From the NCBI GenBank assembly GCA_019894875.1, contig JAGXNR010000047.1:1-19071 (forward strand): DNA of 19,071 nucleotides, given 5' to 3'. Below the pieces are notes generated by a model, which was given only the letters and a program-made list of their open reading frames with translations, searched no databases and was not told the DNA's origin. Position 1 is the stretch's first letter. The number at the start of each line of letters is the position of its first letter. A program made the translations under genes and the position numbers. Source of the stretch: Promethearchaeota archaeon (GTDB lineage Archaea > Asgardarchaeota > Lokiarchaeia > Sigynarchaeales > SOKP01). Below are positions 1-7,543 of the stretch, piece by piece.

Positions 1-1497
1 GCTTATAAGCTGTCTTTGACCAACTGAGACACCTTTTCCTCTTTCCCCCACTTGAGTTTGAATTCCCTCTGGTAAATATTCAATTAGTTCTTCAGCGTGG
101 ACTGAAGTAACTACTTTCTCCAAATCCTCTTTAGAAGCATCTCGCCTTCCGTATCGGATGTTTTCCTCTATTGTTCCTGAAAAAAGAAAAACATCTTGCT
201 GAACTATACCAATATTTTTTCGGTATGATTCTAATTTCATATTTCTAATATCATTTCCATCAATTTTAATTGAACCCCCTTGAAATTCATAATATCGTGC
301 AAGAAGTGAAACTAAGGATGTTTTTCCTGAACCCGTATGCCCTACTATTGCAAGTTTCTCCCCTTTTTCAATTTTAAGATTCAATCCCTTAAAAACCCAT
401 TCATCATCTTTATAGCCAAAATCTACATTTTCGAATTCTATCTCTCCTTCTAATTCGCCAACATCAAGGGCATTAGGATATTGTTGAACTAATGGTTTTG
501 AATCAAGTACACCAAGTATTCGTTCGTATGCAGCCATACCTGTACTAAATTGAGGGAAAAAGGTAGCCAACACCATAATTGGACGGAAAAATCTTGGTAA
601 GTAGAGATAAAAGATAAAAACACTTCCAGGGCTTATCAAACTATTGAAAACAAGTTGTCCACCCACGTACATAATGATAATAAAAGTAACTGTTGATAGA
701 ATTCCAAGAAGCCTTCTCCACAAATGTGTTACTGCGGTTAATTTAAATCCATTTTTAAAATATTTTTTATTAATTTCATTAAATTGTTCAGAAACTACAA
801 CCTCTTGGCTATAGCTTTTGCAAACATGTATTCCCTCTACTAGTTCAACCATTGCAATATTTACGTCATCTAGAGATTTTCTATACGCTCTACTTACAGC
901 TCTAGCTATCTTTCTAAGAGAGAACATCGTTAATAGAATTAAAGGTACACTAGCTAAGACAATGAGCGCAAGAGGTAAGCTTAGCCATACCAATATTGCA
1001 AAAGTTAAACCACTAAGAATAATATTGCCGATCGTCTCTACTATTAAGAAAGTTATATTCCCAAAATCTCCGACGTCATTAGTTACTCTTGTATTTAATC
1101 CACCAGTCTGTTCTCTATCAAAAAAACTCATATCTTGTTCTTGCAACTTGTCAAAAATATCTATACGGAGCTCTTGTGAAAAAGAAGGAACAAATCTCGA
1201 CATTTCCCAATATTGCAAGAAGAACATAACCCATATAACAACATATAATAAAATAAATACAAGAGTAGCGCTAATTACTAAAAAAAAATTTGGATTTATT
1301 TTAGCTAATTCATCAACGCCAAATCCTAATAATAATGGAATAATAATATCGGCTAGTGCTGAAATTACAATAAATAAAGCAATTCGAACAACACTCTTCT
1401 TAAATGGTGCTATTCTTCTAATATATCTAATAAATAATTCGCGATCTGTATATTTTCTTTTATATTCTTCTGACATTAATCCTGCATAGAGTCCCAT
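1..1497 (-). CDS. ABC exporter half-transporter (permease-ATPase), partial at its C-terminus
   Basis: The minus strand is open from an ATG at 1497 to the window edge: 499 codons, with the 3' end of the gene missing. The N-terminal ~330 residues are hydrophobic and match a type IV ABC exporter membrane domain. The nucleotide-binding domain follows, with Walker A GHTGSGKT at residues 386-393, a Q-loop in GIVQQDVFLF, and a signature VSVGQRQ at 490-496 in place of LSGGQ. Walker B and the H-loop lie outside the window. The gene starts 6 nt after the stop of the upstream half-transporter, with AGAGGA at 1507-1512 as a likely ribosome binding site, so the two are one operon. It is probably the partner in a heterodimeric exporter of the BmrCD/LmrCD/TM287-288 type. 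Substrate unknown. A later in-frame ATG at codon 8 is an alternative start. Confidence 0.93.
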   Translation of the reverse strand, partial: MGLYAGLMSEEYKRKYTDRELFIRYIRRIAPFKKSVVRIALFIVISALADIIIPLLLGFGVDELAKINPNFFLVISATLVFILLYVVIWVMFFLQYWEMSRFVPSFSQELRIDIFDKLQEQDMSFFDREQTGGLNTRVTNDVGDFGNITFLIVETIGNIILSGLTFAILVWLSLPLALIVLASVPLILLTMFSLRKIARAVSRAYRKSLDDVNIAMVELVEGIHVCKSYSQEVVVSEQFNEINKKYFKNGFKLTAVTHLWRRLLGILSTVTFIIIMYVGGQLVFNSLISPGSVFIFYLYLPRFFRPIMVLATFFPQFSTGMAAYERILGVLDSKPLVQQYPNALDVGELEGEIEFENVDFGYKDDEWVFKGLNLKIEKGEKLAIVGHTGSGKTSLVSLLARYYEFQGGSIKIDGNDIRNMKLESYRKNIGIVQQDVFLFSGTIEENIRYGRRDASKEDLEKVVTSVHAEELIEYLPEGIQTQVGERGKGVSVGQRQLIS

Positions 1498-1503
1498 TAT
1501 AAG

Positions 1504-3288
1504 TTATCCTCTTTTAACATTGATTTTGGATTCCGTTAAAGTCAATTTTTTACCAAATATTCGTCGATAATCCTCTGAACTTTGTATAAGTTCTTTATGA
1601 TTACCCTCTGCTACAAGCTCCCCGCGTTTTAAGACAATTATCTTATCAGAGGTTCTTATTGTATGCAGTCTGTGCGTTATGATTATCGTTGTTCTATTTT
1701 TTAAAATATTTTCCATAGCACGTCCTATTCTCTCTTCTGTTTCACTATCAACAGCTGAAACAGAATCATCAAGTATAAGAATTGCAGGATCAGTTAAAAA
1801 AGCTCGAGCGATTGCTACTCGCTGTTTTTCTCCCCCAGAGAGCCTTGTACCTCTTTCTCCAACAATGGTTTCATACCCTTTAGGAAAGTCTCTCACAAAT
1901 TCATCGACCTGTGCTAGCTTAGCTGCATTTAACATATCTTCTTCAGATGCTTCTGGTTTGCCAAAGATTATGTTTTCCTTTATTGACCTAGGATAGAGAT
2001 AGATTTCTTGCTCAATATAGCCAATATTTTTTCTTAATGTTTCAAGAGGATAATTCTGAATATCCTCTCCATCCAAAAGAATTGATCCATTTTGTGGTCT
2101 ATAAAGGGATAAGATTAACTTGGCAAGGGTTGATTTCCCACATCCTGTGGGCCCAACGAGTGCGACTCTTTGAAAGGGCTCAATAGTAAAGTTCAAATTA
2201 TTAAGAGTAGGACGTTGATTTCCATTATTATTTTGATGAGTAAAAGTAACATTTTTAAATTCTATTTTTCCTTTGAATTGTTTTGGCCATTCCGCATATT
2301 CACTAGGTCTTACTTCACTCTCTCCTTTAATAAGCGAATTATATAAACGAGAACAAGCAGCAAACCCACTCATCATGTCATTTGTAGACCAATGGATCAT
2401 GCTGGTGGGCTCTAAAAGTGCTATTAATAGCAAATTTGTAGCAACTAAATCCCCTACATTTAGAGTTTCTTGAAAAACAAAGATAGAACCAATAAAAAAT
2501 GTACTCCCAATTACGAGGTTAAGAGCTAGAAGGGGATAGTACTTGGCTTGAACTTTGTATTTTCCAACAAAAATATTCTTAAAAGATTGCACAGCACGGT
2601 TGAACTTCTTCCGTTCTAGATTCTCAGCGTTAAAAGCACGTACTACGCTCGCACCACTGATTGAATCTTGTATTACGACTGCTAGATTTGAATACTGAGT
2701 CATTTGGTTAGTAACATAAGGAGAAAGTCTTTTGCGATAATTAAATACAAAGTAAATATAAGAAAAAATAAATGGAATGCAAATTATAGCTAAGCGATAA
2801 TCTAAGAACTCAATCAACAAATATATAGTTATAAAAATTTGCATAAAGGGATAAATAAAAAAACTCCCATGAGCTAGCATTGTGTTAATTACTCGAACAT
2901 CATTAGTTGCTAAAGCTAGCAAATCACCTGTTCGTACATTATCATGATAACTTAATGGCTTTAATTGAATAGTATCGAAAAATTCTTGTCTCATTTTTTT
3001 CTCAACCTTTAAACCAAGAAAGTGTCCGAGCATCATAACGCCGTAGTCGGAAAACGCATAGAGAAGAGACACTATAAGTCCAATTGCAAGCATTACCAAT
3101 AAGTTTGCTAAGTCACGGACAAGAAGGACATTGTCAATTATATCGCCTATTATAATCGGAATTAAAGTTAGTGTCAGACTAACAAAAAAAATCCCTATAA
3201 GTACTAATACTACTAAATGCAATTGTTTATATAAGTGTTTAAAAAGCCACTTCCGATAACCTTTACTCCTTTCTTTATTCCTTCTCAT
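1504..3288 (-). CDS. ABC exporter half-transporter with degenerate ATP site
   Basis: This is a complete permease-ATPase half-transporter of 594 residues, a normal length. Residues ~20-320 form the six-helix membrane domain. The ATPase domain has Walker A GPTGCGKST (379-387), Q-loop Gln427, signature LSGGE (483-487), Walker B ILILDD (503-508), D-loop SAVD and the switch His539. The residue after the Walker B aspartate, normally the catalytic glutamate, is Asp508. This is typical of the subunit supplying the degenerate ATP site in heterodimeric exporters. The downstream gene 6 nt away encodes the probable partner. The product should sit in the cytoplasmic membrane and export lipids, peptides or drugs, but the substrate cannot be read from sequence. 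The start ATG at 3288 has no obvious ribosome binding site; a TTTTAAAAAG-like element about 45 nt upstream may be its TATA box. Confidence 0.95.
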   Translation of the reverse strand: MRRNKERSKGYRKWLFKHLYKQLHLVVLVLIGIFFVSLTLTLIPIIIGDIIDNVLLVRDLANLLVMLAIGLIVSLLYAFSDYGVMMLGHFLGLKVEKKMRQEFFDTIQLKPLSYHDNVRTGDLLALATNDVRVINTMLAHGSFFIYPFMQIFITIYLLIEFLDYRLAIICIPFIFSYIYFVFNYRKRLSPYVTNQMTQYSNLAVVIQDSISGASVVRAFNAENLERKKFNRAVQSFKNIFVGKYKVQAKYYPLLALNLVIGSTFFIGSIFVFQETLNVGDLVATNLLLIALLEPTSMIHWSTNDMMSGFAACSRLYNSLIKGESEVRPSEYAEWPKQFKGKIEFKNVTFTHQNNNGNQRPTLNNLNFTIEPFQRVALVGPTGCGKSTLAKLILSLYRPQNGSILLDGEDIQNYPLETLRKNIGYIEQEIYLYPRSIKENIIFGKPEASEEDMLNAAKLAQVDEFVRDFPKGYETIVGERGTRLSGGEKQRVAIARAFLTDPAILILDDSVSAVDSETEERIGRAMENILKNRTTIIITHRLHTIRTSDKIIVLKRGELVAEGNHKELIQSSEDYRRIFGKKLTLTESKINVKRG

Positions 3289-3361
3289 GATTATAATCCA
3301 TAGTATATTTCCTTGAATAAAGTAAAATCTTTTTAAAATAAGGTTTTAGTTTAATGCTATA

Positions 3362-3386
3362 ATAATTCAAAGTTTTTCTACATTTT
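3362..3386 (-). repeat. 25-bp element, copy 1, upstream of the ABC operon
   Basis: This 25-bp stretch matches 4667-4691 at 22 of 25 positions, counted by eye. On the minus strand it reads TAGAAAAAC, one variable base region, then TTGAATTAT. Here it lies 74 nt before the start of the 594-residue ABC gene and 40 nt after the end of the hydrolase gene. A shared promoter or operator element is the simplest reading; a leftover duplication is the alternative. Confidence 0.4.
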
Positions 3387-3425
3387 CAAATCTAGGGGAG
3401 GTTCAATGAATTTTACTCTATCAAT

Positions 3426-4625
3426 TTATTGATTTAACGCTTCATATACAGAAGAAACTAACAGATTTGCTCGTGAATCAGATGCGTATTTATTTTTACG
3501 AGTTTCTTCAGGTGTTTGAATTCTCATTTTATTCATAACATAAGCGATGCTTAATTTTGCATTTAAATCCATTATACAAACTGAGCCCCCCCAACCACCC
3601 CAGTAGAGTGTATTTGGATTTTGGATAGGTTTCCATTTTGAAGGAAGTCCAAATCCTGTACCATAACGAATGCCATCTATGAATAATAACCCAGGTCCAT
3701 TAAACTGCTCTTTTAATGCTTCATCTATCATATTTTGCGAAAGAATATTTATATTATCTACTTCTCCTCCACAAGAAATTGCAGAAGCTATTCTTGCTAC
3801 TGCTCTAGCGTTCGAGGAACCATTTGACGCTGGTATTTCAGCTTTTCGGAAACCAAGTGAATTACAGAATTTGATATGTTCTTTAGTGATTTCACCACCT
3901 AAATTCCAACCACCTGGGATTCCAAGTATTTTATATATTATTGAATCGTGATCTAATATGTCACCGATGAAAGGAGCTTCTGGGGGTATTAAGTCAACAA
4001 TTCGTTCTTCACATTCTTTTGGTATTCCAATATAAAAATCAGCATCTAATGGTTGAGCAATATTTTCTTTAAAATAAGTACCAAGAGTTTTACCAGTAAT
4101 TCTTCTAACAATTTCGCCAAGTATAAATCCAAATGTTATAGCATGATAACCTGCATTTGTACCAGGTTCCCACCATGTCTTTTGTTTCTCCATAAGCTTG
4201 ACCATCTTTTCCCAATCTACTAAATCTTCTTGTGGAAATGCTTCTTCACAACTTGGAACACCTGCTGTATGGCTTAAAACGTGTCTTACAGTTATTTTTT
4301 CTTTACCATTTGTCCCAAATTCAGGCCAATACTTACATACAGGACTATCCAGATCAAGAAGATTTTTATCAGCAAGCATCAACACACAGATTGATGTCAT
4401 TATTTTGGTTGTTGAAAACACATTTACAATGGTATCTCGTTCCCAAAAACTAGTTTTTGCTGCATCTGTATATCCAGCCCATATATCTACGACAGTTTTT
4501 CCGTTAAGAGTAACCGCAAAAGATGCACCTATTTCTCCAAATTGTTCAAAATTATTCATAAATGCTTCCTTGGCAATATCAAATCGGGATTCACAAAACC
4601 CATTTATTTCTATTTCTCCTGTCAT
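3426..4625 (-). CDS. Serine hydrolase of the beta-lactamase (class C/EstB-like) fold
   Basis: This 399-residue protein belongs to the beta-lactamase-related serine hydrolases, which include class C enzymes, EstB-type esterases and LACTB. The nucleophile motif S-x-x-K is S71-T-T-K74 within VNVFSTTKIMTS. Tyr160 in NAGYHA fits the second catalytic position. GWGGS (344-348) takes the place of the KTG/HTG box. HVLSHTAGVPS (~115-125) is a family hallmark just before the second motif. No signal peptide is visible, so the enzyme is probably cytoplasmic and more likely an esterase or peptidase than an antibiotic-degrading lactamase. The ATG at 4625 has no ribosome binding site and probably has a short leader. 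It lies between the ABC operon and an acs remnant, all on the same strand; a functional link is not evident. Confidence 0.88.
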   Translation of the reverse strand: MTGEIEINGFCESRFDIAKEAFMNNFEQFGEIGASFAVTLNGKTVVDIWAGYTDAAKTSFWERDTIVNVFSTTKIMTSICVLMLADKNLLDLDSPVCKYWPEFGTNGKEKITVRHVLSHTAGVPSCEEAFPQEDLVDWEKMVKLMEKQKTWWEPGTNAGYHAITFGFILGEIVRRITGKTLGTYFKENIAQPLDADFYIGIPKECEERIVDLIPPEAPFIGDILDHDSIIYKILGIPGGWNLGGEITKEHIKFCNSLGFRKAEIPASNGSSNARAVARIASAISCGGEVDNINILSQNMIDEALKEQFNGPGLLFIDGIRYGTGFGLPSKWKPIQNPNTLYWGGWGGSVCIMDLNAKLSIAYVMNKMRIQTPEETRKNKYASDSRANLLVSSVYEALNQ

Positions 4626-4666
4626 ATCAAATCAAAGTGTTGTATTTTTTTTAGTTAATTATTGTT

Positions 4667-4691
4667 ATAATTCAATGTTTTTCTATATTTC
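4667..4691 (-). repeat. 25-bp element, copy 2, upstream of the hydrolase gene
   Basis: This is the second copy of the element at 3362-3386, differing at three positions. It sits 42 nt before the hydrolase start. Its TATA-like AATTATAA (about 4665-4672, minus strand) is at a distance fitting an archaeal core promoter with a short leader, with GAAAAAC just upstream. This makes a promoter role more likely for this copy than for the first. Confidence 0.4.
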
Positions 4692-4718
4692 GCAATGAAT
4701 AATATAACAAACCCAGAA

Positions 4719-4873
4719 TTAAACTTCGATTTTTTTCCTGTCTTCGAGCAACCTATCTACTACAGATGGGTCAGTTAAGGTTGTATATTTCCGATTTCTG
4801 CACCAGAAGCGATTGCTTTCAAAATTCTTCTCATAATTTTCCCACTTCTGATTTATGGCAAGGTATCAGCAAA
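4719..4873 (-). pseudogene. 3' remnant of a second acetyl-CoA synthetase gene
   Basis: Reading the minus strand from 4873 gives FADTLP, a TAA stop at 4853-4855, then IRSGKIMRRILKAIASGAEI. After a one-base deletion it continues TLTDPSVVDRLLEDRKKIEV and ends in TAA at 4719-4721. This matches the last ~50 residues of the intact acetyl-CoA synthetase at 5374-7353, including the catalytic-lysine box RSGKIMRR. There are many substitutions (for example FADA-LP to FADT-LP, DDLLKER to DRLLEDR). The stub has at least one nonsense mutation and one frameshift, and no upstream part of the gene. It starts about 30 nt after the cupin stop, so the rest of this copy was lost or replaced. The divergence argues against a recent duplication of the neighbouring acs. 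Confidence 0.92.
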
Positions 4874-4902
4874 GATATTGCTTTTAATTAATCAATATTT
4901 CC

Positions 4903-5268
4903 TCAAGATTTTTGCTTATATCTATCTTTTTGATTAAAAAATGTAAGGTCGCGATAACCAGCATATATCATAGCTGAATGTTCTACTCCTTTAGGAATAA
5001 GGTATCTATCACCTTTGGAATAAGTATTTAATTTACCATCAATTACTAAATCAATTTTCCCTTCAAGAATAATTCCCCACTGCTCTTCATGAGAATGCTC
5101 TGGGACTGATACATCCTTTTCAAATTCCATAAAAATTATCTGAAAGTTGTTACCTTGGGCTAAATATGCTTTTACACCTTCTAATGGAACATCTGCTTCC
5201 GGAAGACTTAGTATTGGTTTAGGAAATACATCCGAGATTTTATCATCACCTTTTCTTTTAATAAACAA
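4903..5268 (-). CDS. Small cupin-domain protein
   Basis: This 121-residue protein is a single cupin beta-barrel. Cupin motif 1 is PEHSHEEQWGIILEG (~76-90), with the His-x-His and Glu metal ligands. Motif 2 is GDRYLIPKGVEHSA (~107-120 region), with the last His. It probably binds a divalent metal; stand-alone cupins of this size serve as small-molecule binders, isomerases or dioxygenase-like proteins, and sequence does not decide which. The start is TTG at 5268: a stop codon lies only two codons further upstream in frame, and the next Met (residue 47) is inside the cupin fold. The gene sits between intact acs and the acs remnant, on the same strand, separated from acs by 105 bases. Confidence 0.82.
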   Translation of the reverse strand: MFIKRKGDDKISDVFPKPILSLPEADVPLEGVKAYLAQGNNFQIIFMEFEKDVSVPEHSHEEQWGIILEGKIDLVIDGKLNTYSKGDRYLIPKGVEHSAMIYAGYRDLTFFNQKDRYKQKS

Positions 5269-5373
5269 TTCTCGTTATAATATTGTTTAATATTATTCAA
5301 GATTCATTATTAAATTTCTAATTAAATAAACAAATTTCCAAATAAAGAAAAAAAAGATAAAGAAGGTAAATAT

Positions 5374-7353
5374 TTAATCTATTTCTACATCCATTTTTTT
5401 ACGCTCTTTTAGTAGGTCATCGACAACAGATGGATCTGCTAGTGTAGTTACGTTTCCAATATCAGTTCCAGCCGCAATAGCTTTTAATATTCTTCGCATT
5501 ATCTTACCACTTCTCGTTTTAGGCAAAGCATCAGCAAATTGAATAACATCTGGTTGAAATACGGGTCCAATTTCTTGTCTAACATGCATTCTAATTTCTT
5601 TGGATAATTTAGCTGATTTTTCAACGCCTTGCATTAAAGTAACATAAGCCCATATTGCTTGACCTTTAATTTTATGAGGAAATGGCGCAACTGCTGCTTC
5701 TGCAACGCTTGGATGACTTACAAGAGCAGATTCTACTTCCATGGTTCCTATTCTATGCCCTGATACTTTAATAACATCGTCTAATCGACCCAATATCCAA
5801 TAATATCCATCCTTATCTCGTCGTGCACCATCACCTGTGTAATAATATCCAGGATATTTTTCTAGGTATGTTGATTTAAATCTCTCAGTATCACCCCAAA
5901 CATCTCTTAATATACCTGGCCAACTTTGAGCCATCGCAAAATAACCCCCCTCATCAGGTTCTGTGACTTCATCTCCTTCAAGGTCAAAGATTATTGGTTT
6001 TATACCCAAGAAAGGCATACAGCAAGATCCTGGCTTTGTTGGTGTTGCGGTTGAAATAGGTGTCATGATAAATCCCCCTGTTTCAGTTTGCCAGTATGTG
6101 TCAACGATGGGGCATCTACTTTGTCCAACCACTCTATGATACCACGTCCAAGCTTCTGGGTTTATAGGTTCTCCAACAGTTCCTAAGATTTTAAGAGAAC
6201 TGAGATCGTGTTTCTTTACGGGTTCATCTCCATATCGCATTAACGCCCTAATAGCGGTAGGAGCTGTATAGAAATGAGTGACTTTATGTTGTTCAACGAT
6301 GTCCCAAAACCGATCGACATCAGGATAAGTTGGGACGCTCTCAAACATAAGGCTTGTCGCACCATTTGCGAGTGGGCCATAAACAATATATGAATGTCCA
6401 GTAATCCATCCAATATCCGCAGTACAATACCATATATCACCTTCATGGTAATTAAAAACTACTTTGTGGGTGAATGAGGTATACAAAATATATCCTGCAG
6501 TAGTATGTTTTACTCCTTTTGGTTTACCAGTAGTTCCGCTTGTATATAAAATAAATAATGTATCTTCAGAATCCATTTCTTCAGGTTCATTTTCTTCACT
6601 CATCCCCTCAATAAAGTCATGATACCAGACATCCTTATTTGTGTGAGGAACTTCTCTTCCGGATCGTTTAACAACAATAACTTTCTCTATAGTTGGAACA
6701 TGATCTATAATATTAACTAGATCCGCTAATTTTGGATAAAACTTTCCCGCTCTTACCGTTTCATCACTGGTAAATAGTAGTCGAGAATCTGAATCTTCTA
6801 TTCTATCTTTTACGGCTTCTTTCGAAAATCCTCCAAAGACAATTGAATGTATGACACCTATTCTCGCACATGCTAACATGATTATTGCGAGTTCAGGAAT
6901 CATAGGTAACCAAATCGTAACTCTGTCTCCTTTTTTCAATCCAAGTTTTTTCATTCCATTTGCAACTTTAGAAACTTCTTTTAATAATTCATTGTAAGTA
7001 TATGTTCTAACTTGCCCCGGTTCGTCAGCTTCCCAAATAAGAGCAGTTTTATTACCTTTTCCATTCTTTACGTGTCTATCTAAACAATTATAGGCCACAT
7101 TGAGTTTTCCGCCAACAAACCATTTTCCTGGAAATAGATCAGTTTTTTCCCATACTTTTTCATAGGGTTTAATCCAATCAAGTGATTTTGCTTGTTCGTC
7201 CCAAAATCCTTCCATATCTTCAATAGATTGCTTGTAAAGTTTCTTGTATTCATCCATTGACATTCCAGTTCTAACATATTCAGGATTCAAATCAACAGGA
7301 TTAAAAATGCGATTTTCAGTAAGAATACTCTCCATTCTTTCTTCTTTTGACAT
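5374..7353 (-). CDS. acs: Acetyl-CoA synthetase, AMP-forming
   Basis: This enzyme converts acetate, ATP and CoA to acetyl-CoA, AMP and pyrophosphate in the cytoplasm. At 659 residues it is full length for the family. Visible motifs are the ATP-binding loop YTSGTTGKPKG (270-280) and DTYWQTETGG (418-427), where Trp421 matches the residue that limits the acyl pocket to acetate. YYTGDGARRD (504-513) and GRLDDVIKVSGHRIG (522-536) form the hinge region. PKTRSGKIMRR (611-621) carries the catalytic Lys617, the residue acetylated in bacterial Acs to switch it off. It is divergent from a gene encoding a GNAT-domain fusion, recalling Bacillus acsA next to acuABC. A good archaeal core promoter lies at 7386-7398. 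A broken second acs copy lies 500 bases downstream. The alternative, a propionyl-CoA synthetase, is less likely given Trp421. Confidence 0.96.
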   Translation of the reverse strand: MSKEERMESILTENRIFNPVDLNPEYVRTGMSMDEYKKLYKQSIEDMEGFWDEQAKSLDWIKPYEKVWEKTDLFPGKWFVGGKLNVAYNCLDRHVKNGKGNKTALIWEADEPGQVRTYTYNELLKEVSKVANGMKKLGLKKGDRVTIWLPMIPELAIIMLACARIGVIHSIVFGGFSKEAVKDRIEDSDSRLLFTSDETVRAGKFYPKLADLVNIIDHVPTIEKVIVVKRSGREVPHTNKDVWYHDFIEGMSEENEPEEMDSEDTLFILYTSGTTGKPKGVKHTTAGYILYTSFTHKVVFNYHEGDIWYCTADIGWITGHSYIVYGPLANGATSLMFESVPTYPDVDRFWDIVEQHKVTHFYTAPTAIRALMRYGDEPVKKHDLSSLKILGTVGEPINPEAWTWYHRVVGQSRCPIVDTYWQTETGGFIMTPISTATPTKPGSCCMPFLGIKPIIFDLEGDEVTEPDEGGYFAMAQSWPGILRDVWGDTERFKSTYLEKYPGYYYTGDGARRDKDGYYWILGRLDDVIKVSGHRIGTMEVESALVSHPSVAEAAVAPFPHKIKGQAIWAYVTLMQGVEKSAKLSKEIRMHVRQEIGPVFQPDVIQFADALPKTRSGKIMRRILKAIAAGTDIGNVTTLADPSVVDDLLKERKKMDVEID

Positions 7354-7385
7354 AGTCTTTTACACTTTTGAACTTTTAGTTTAAA

Positions 7386-7398
7386 CTTTATATTTTTC
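7386..7398 (-). promoter_or_regulatory. Probable archaeal core promoter (BRE + TATA) of acs
   Basis: On the minus strand this reads GAAAAATATAAAG, an A-rich TFB-recognition element followed by TATAAA. It is 33-45 nt upstream of the acs ATG. Transcription would start about 25 nt downstream and give a leader of roughly 10 nt, which matches the lack of a Shine-Dalgarno site. The remaining divergent region (7354-7543) is AT-rich. A weaker TATA-like TATTATAT near 7479-7486 could serve the plus-strand gene. Confidence 0.5.
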
Positions 7399-7543
7399 TT
7401 TTTTTCATCTTTTATGGATATTTCTAAATCAAATAAGATTTGAATTGAATATAAACATTTTATTTATAATTTCAAAAATATTATATTGATGAAAATACAA
7501 TTAATAACGAGATTGAAGTTAATTTTTAAAAATTAAAAAATTA

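Noticed and set aside
818..1489. A 223-codon open frame on the plus strand
   Set aside because: It lies wholly antisense to the ABC half-transporter, whose minus-strand frame carries clear family motifs; the plus-strand product has no recognisable features.
3396..3437. A GGGGAGG motif followed by ATG on the plus strand
   Set aside because: The frame stops after 8 codons, overlaps the end of the minus-strand hydrolase gene, and has no nearby gene that it could lead into.
4198..4698. A 166-codon plus-strand open frame over the hydrolase start
   Set aside because: It is antisense to the beta-lactamase-fold gene and has no family signature.
7080..7277. Short minus-strand frame inside acs (also one at 6240-6446)
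   Set aside because: Both are out of frame within the intact acetyl-CoA synthetase and have no independent support.
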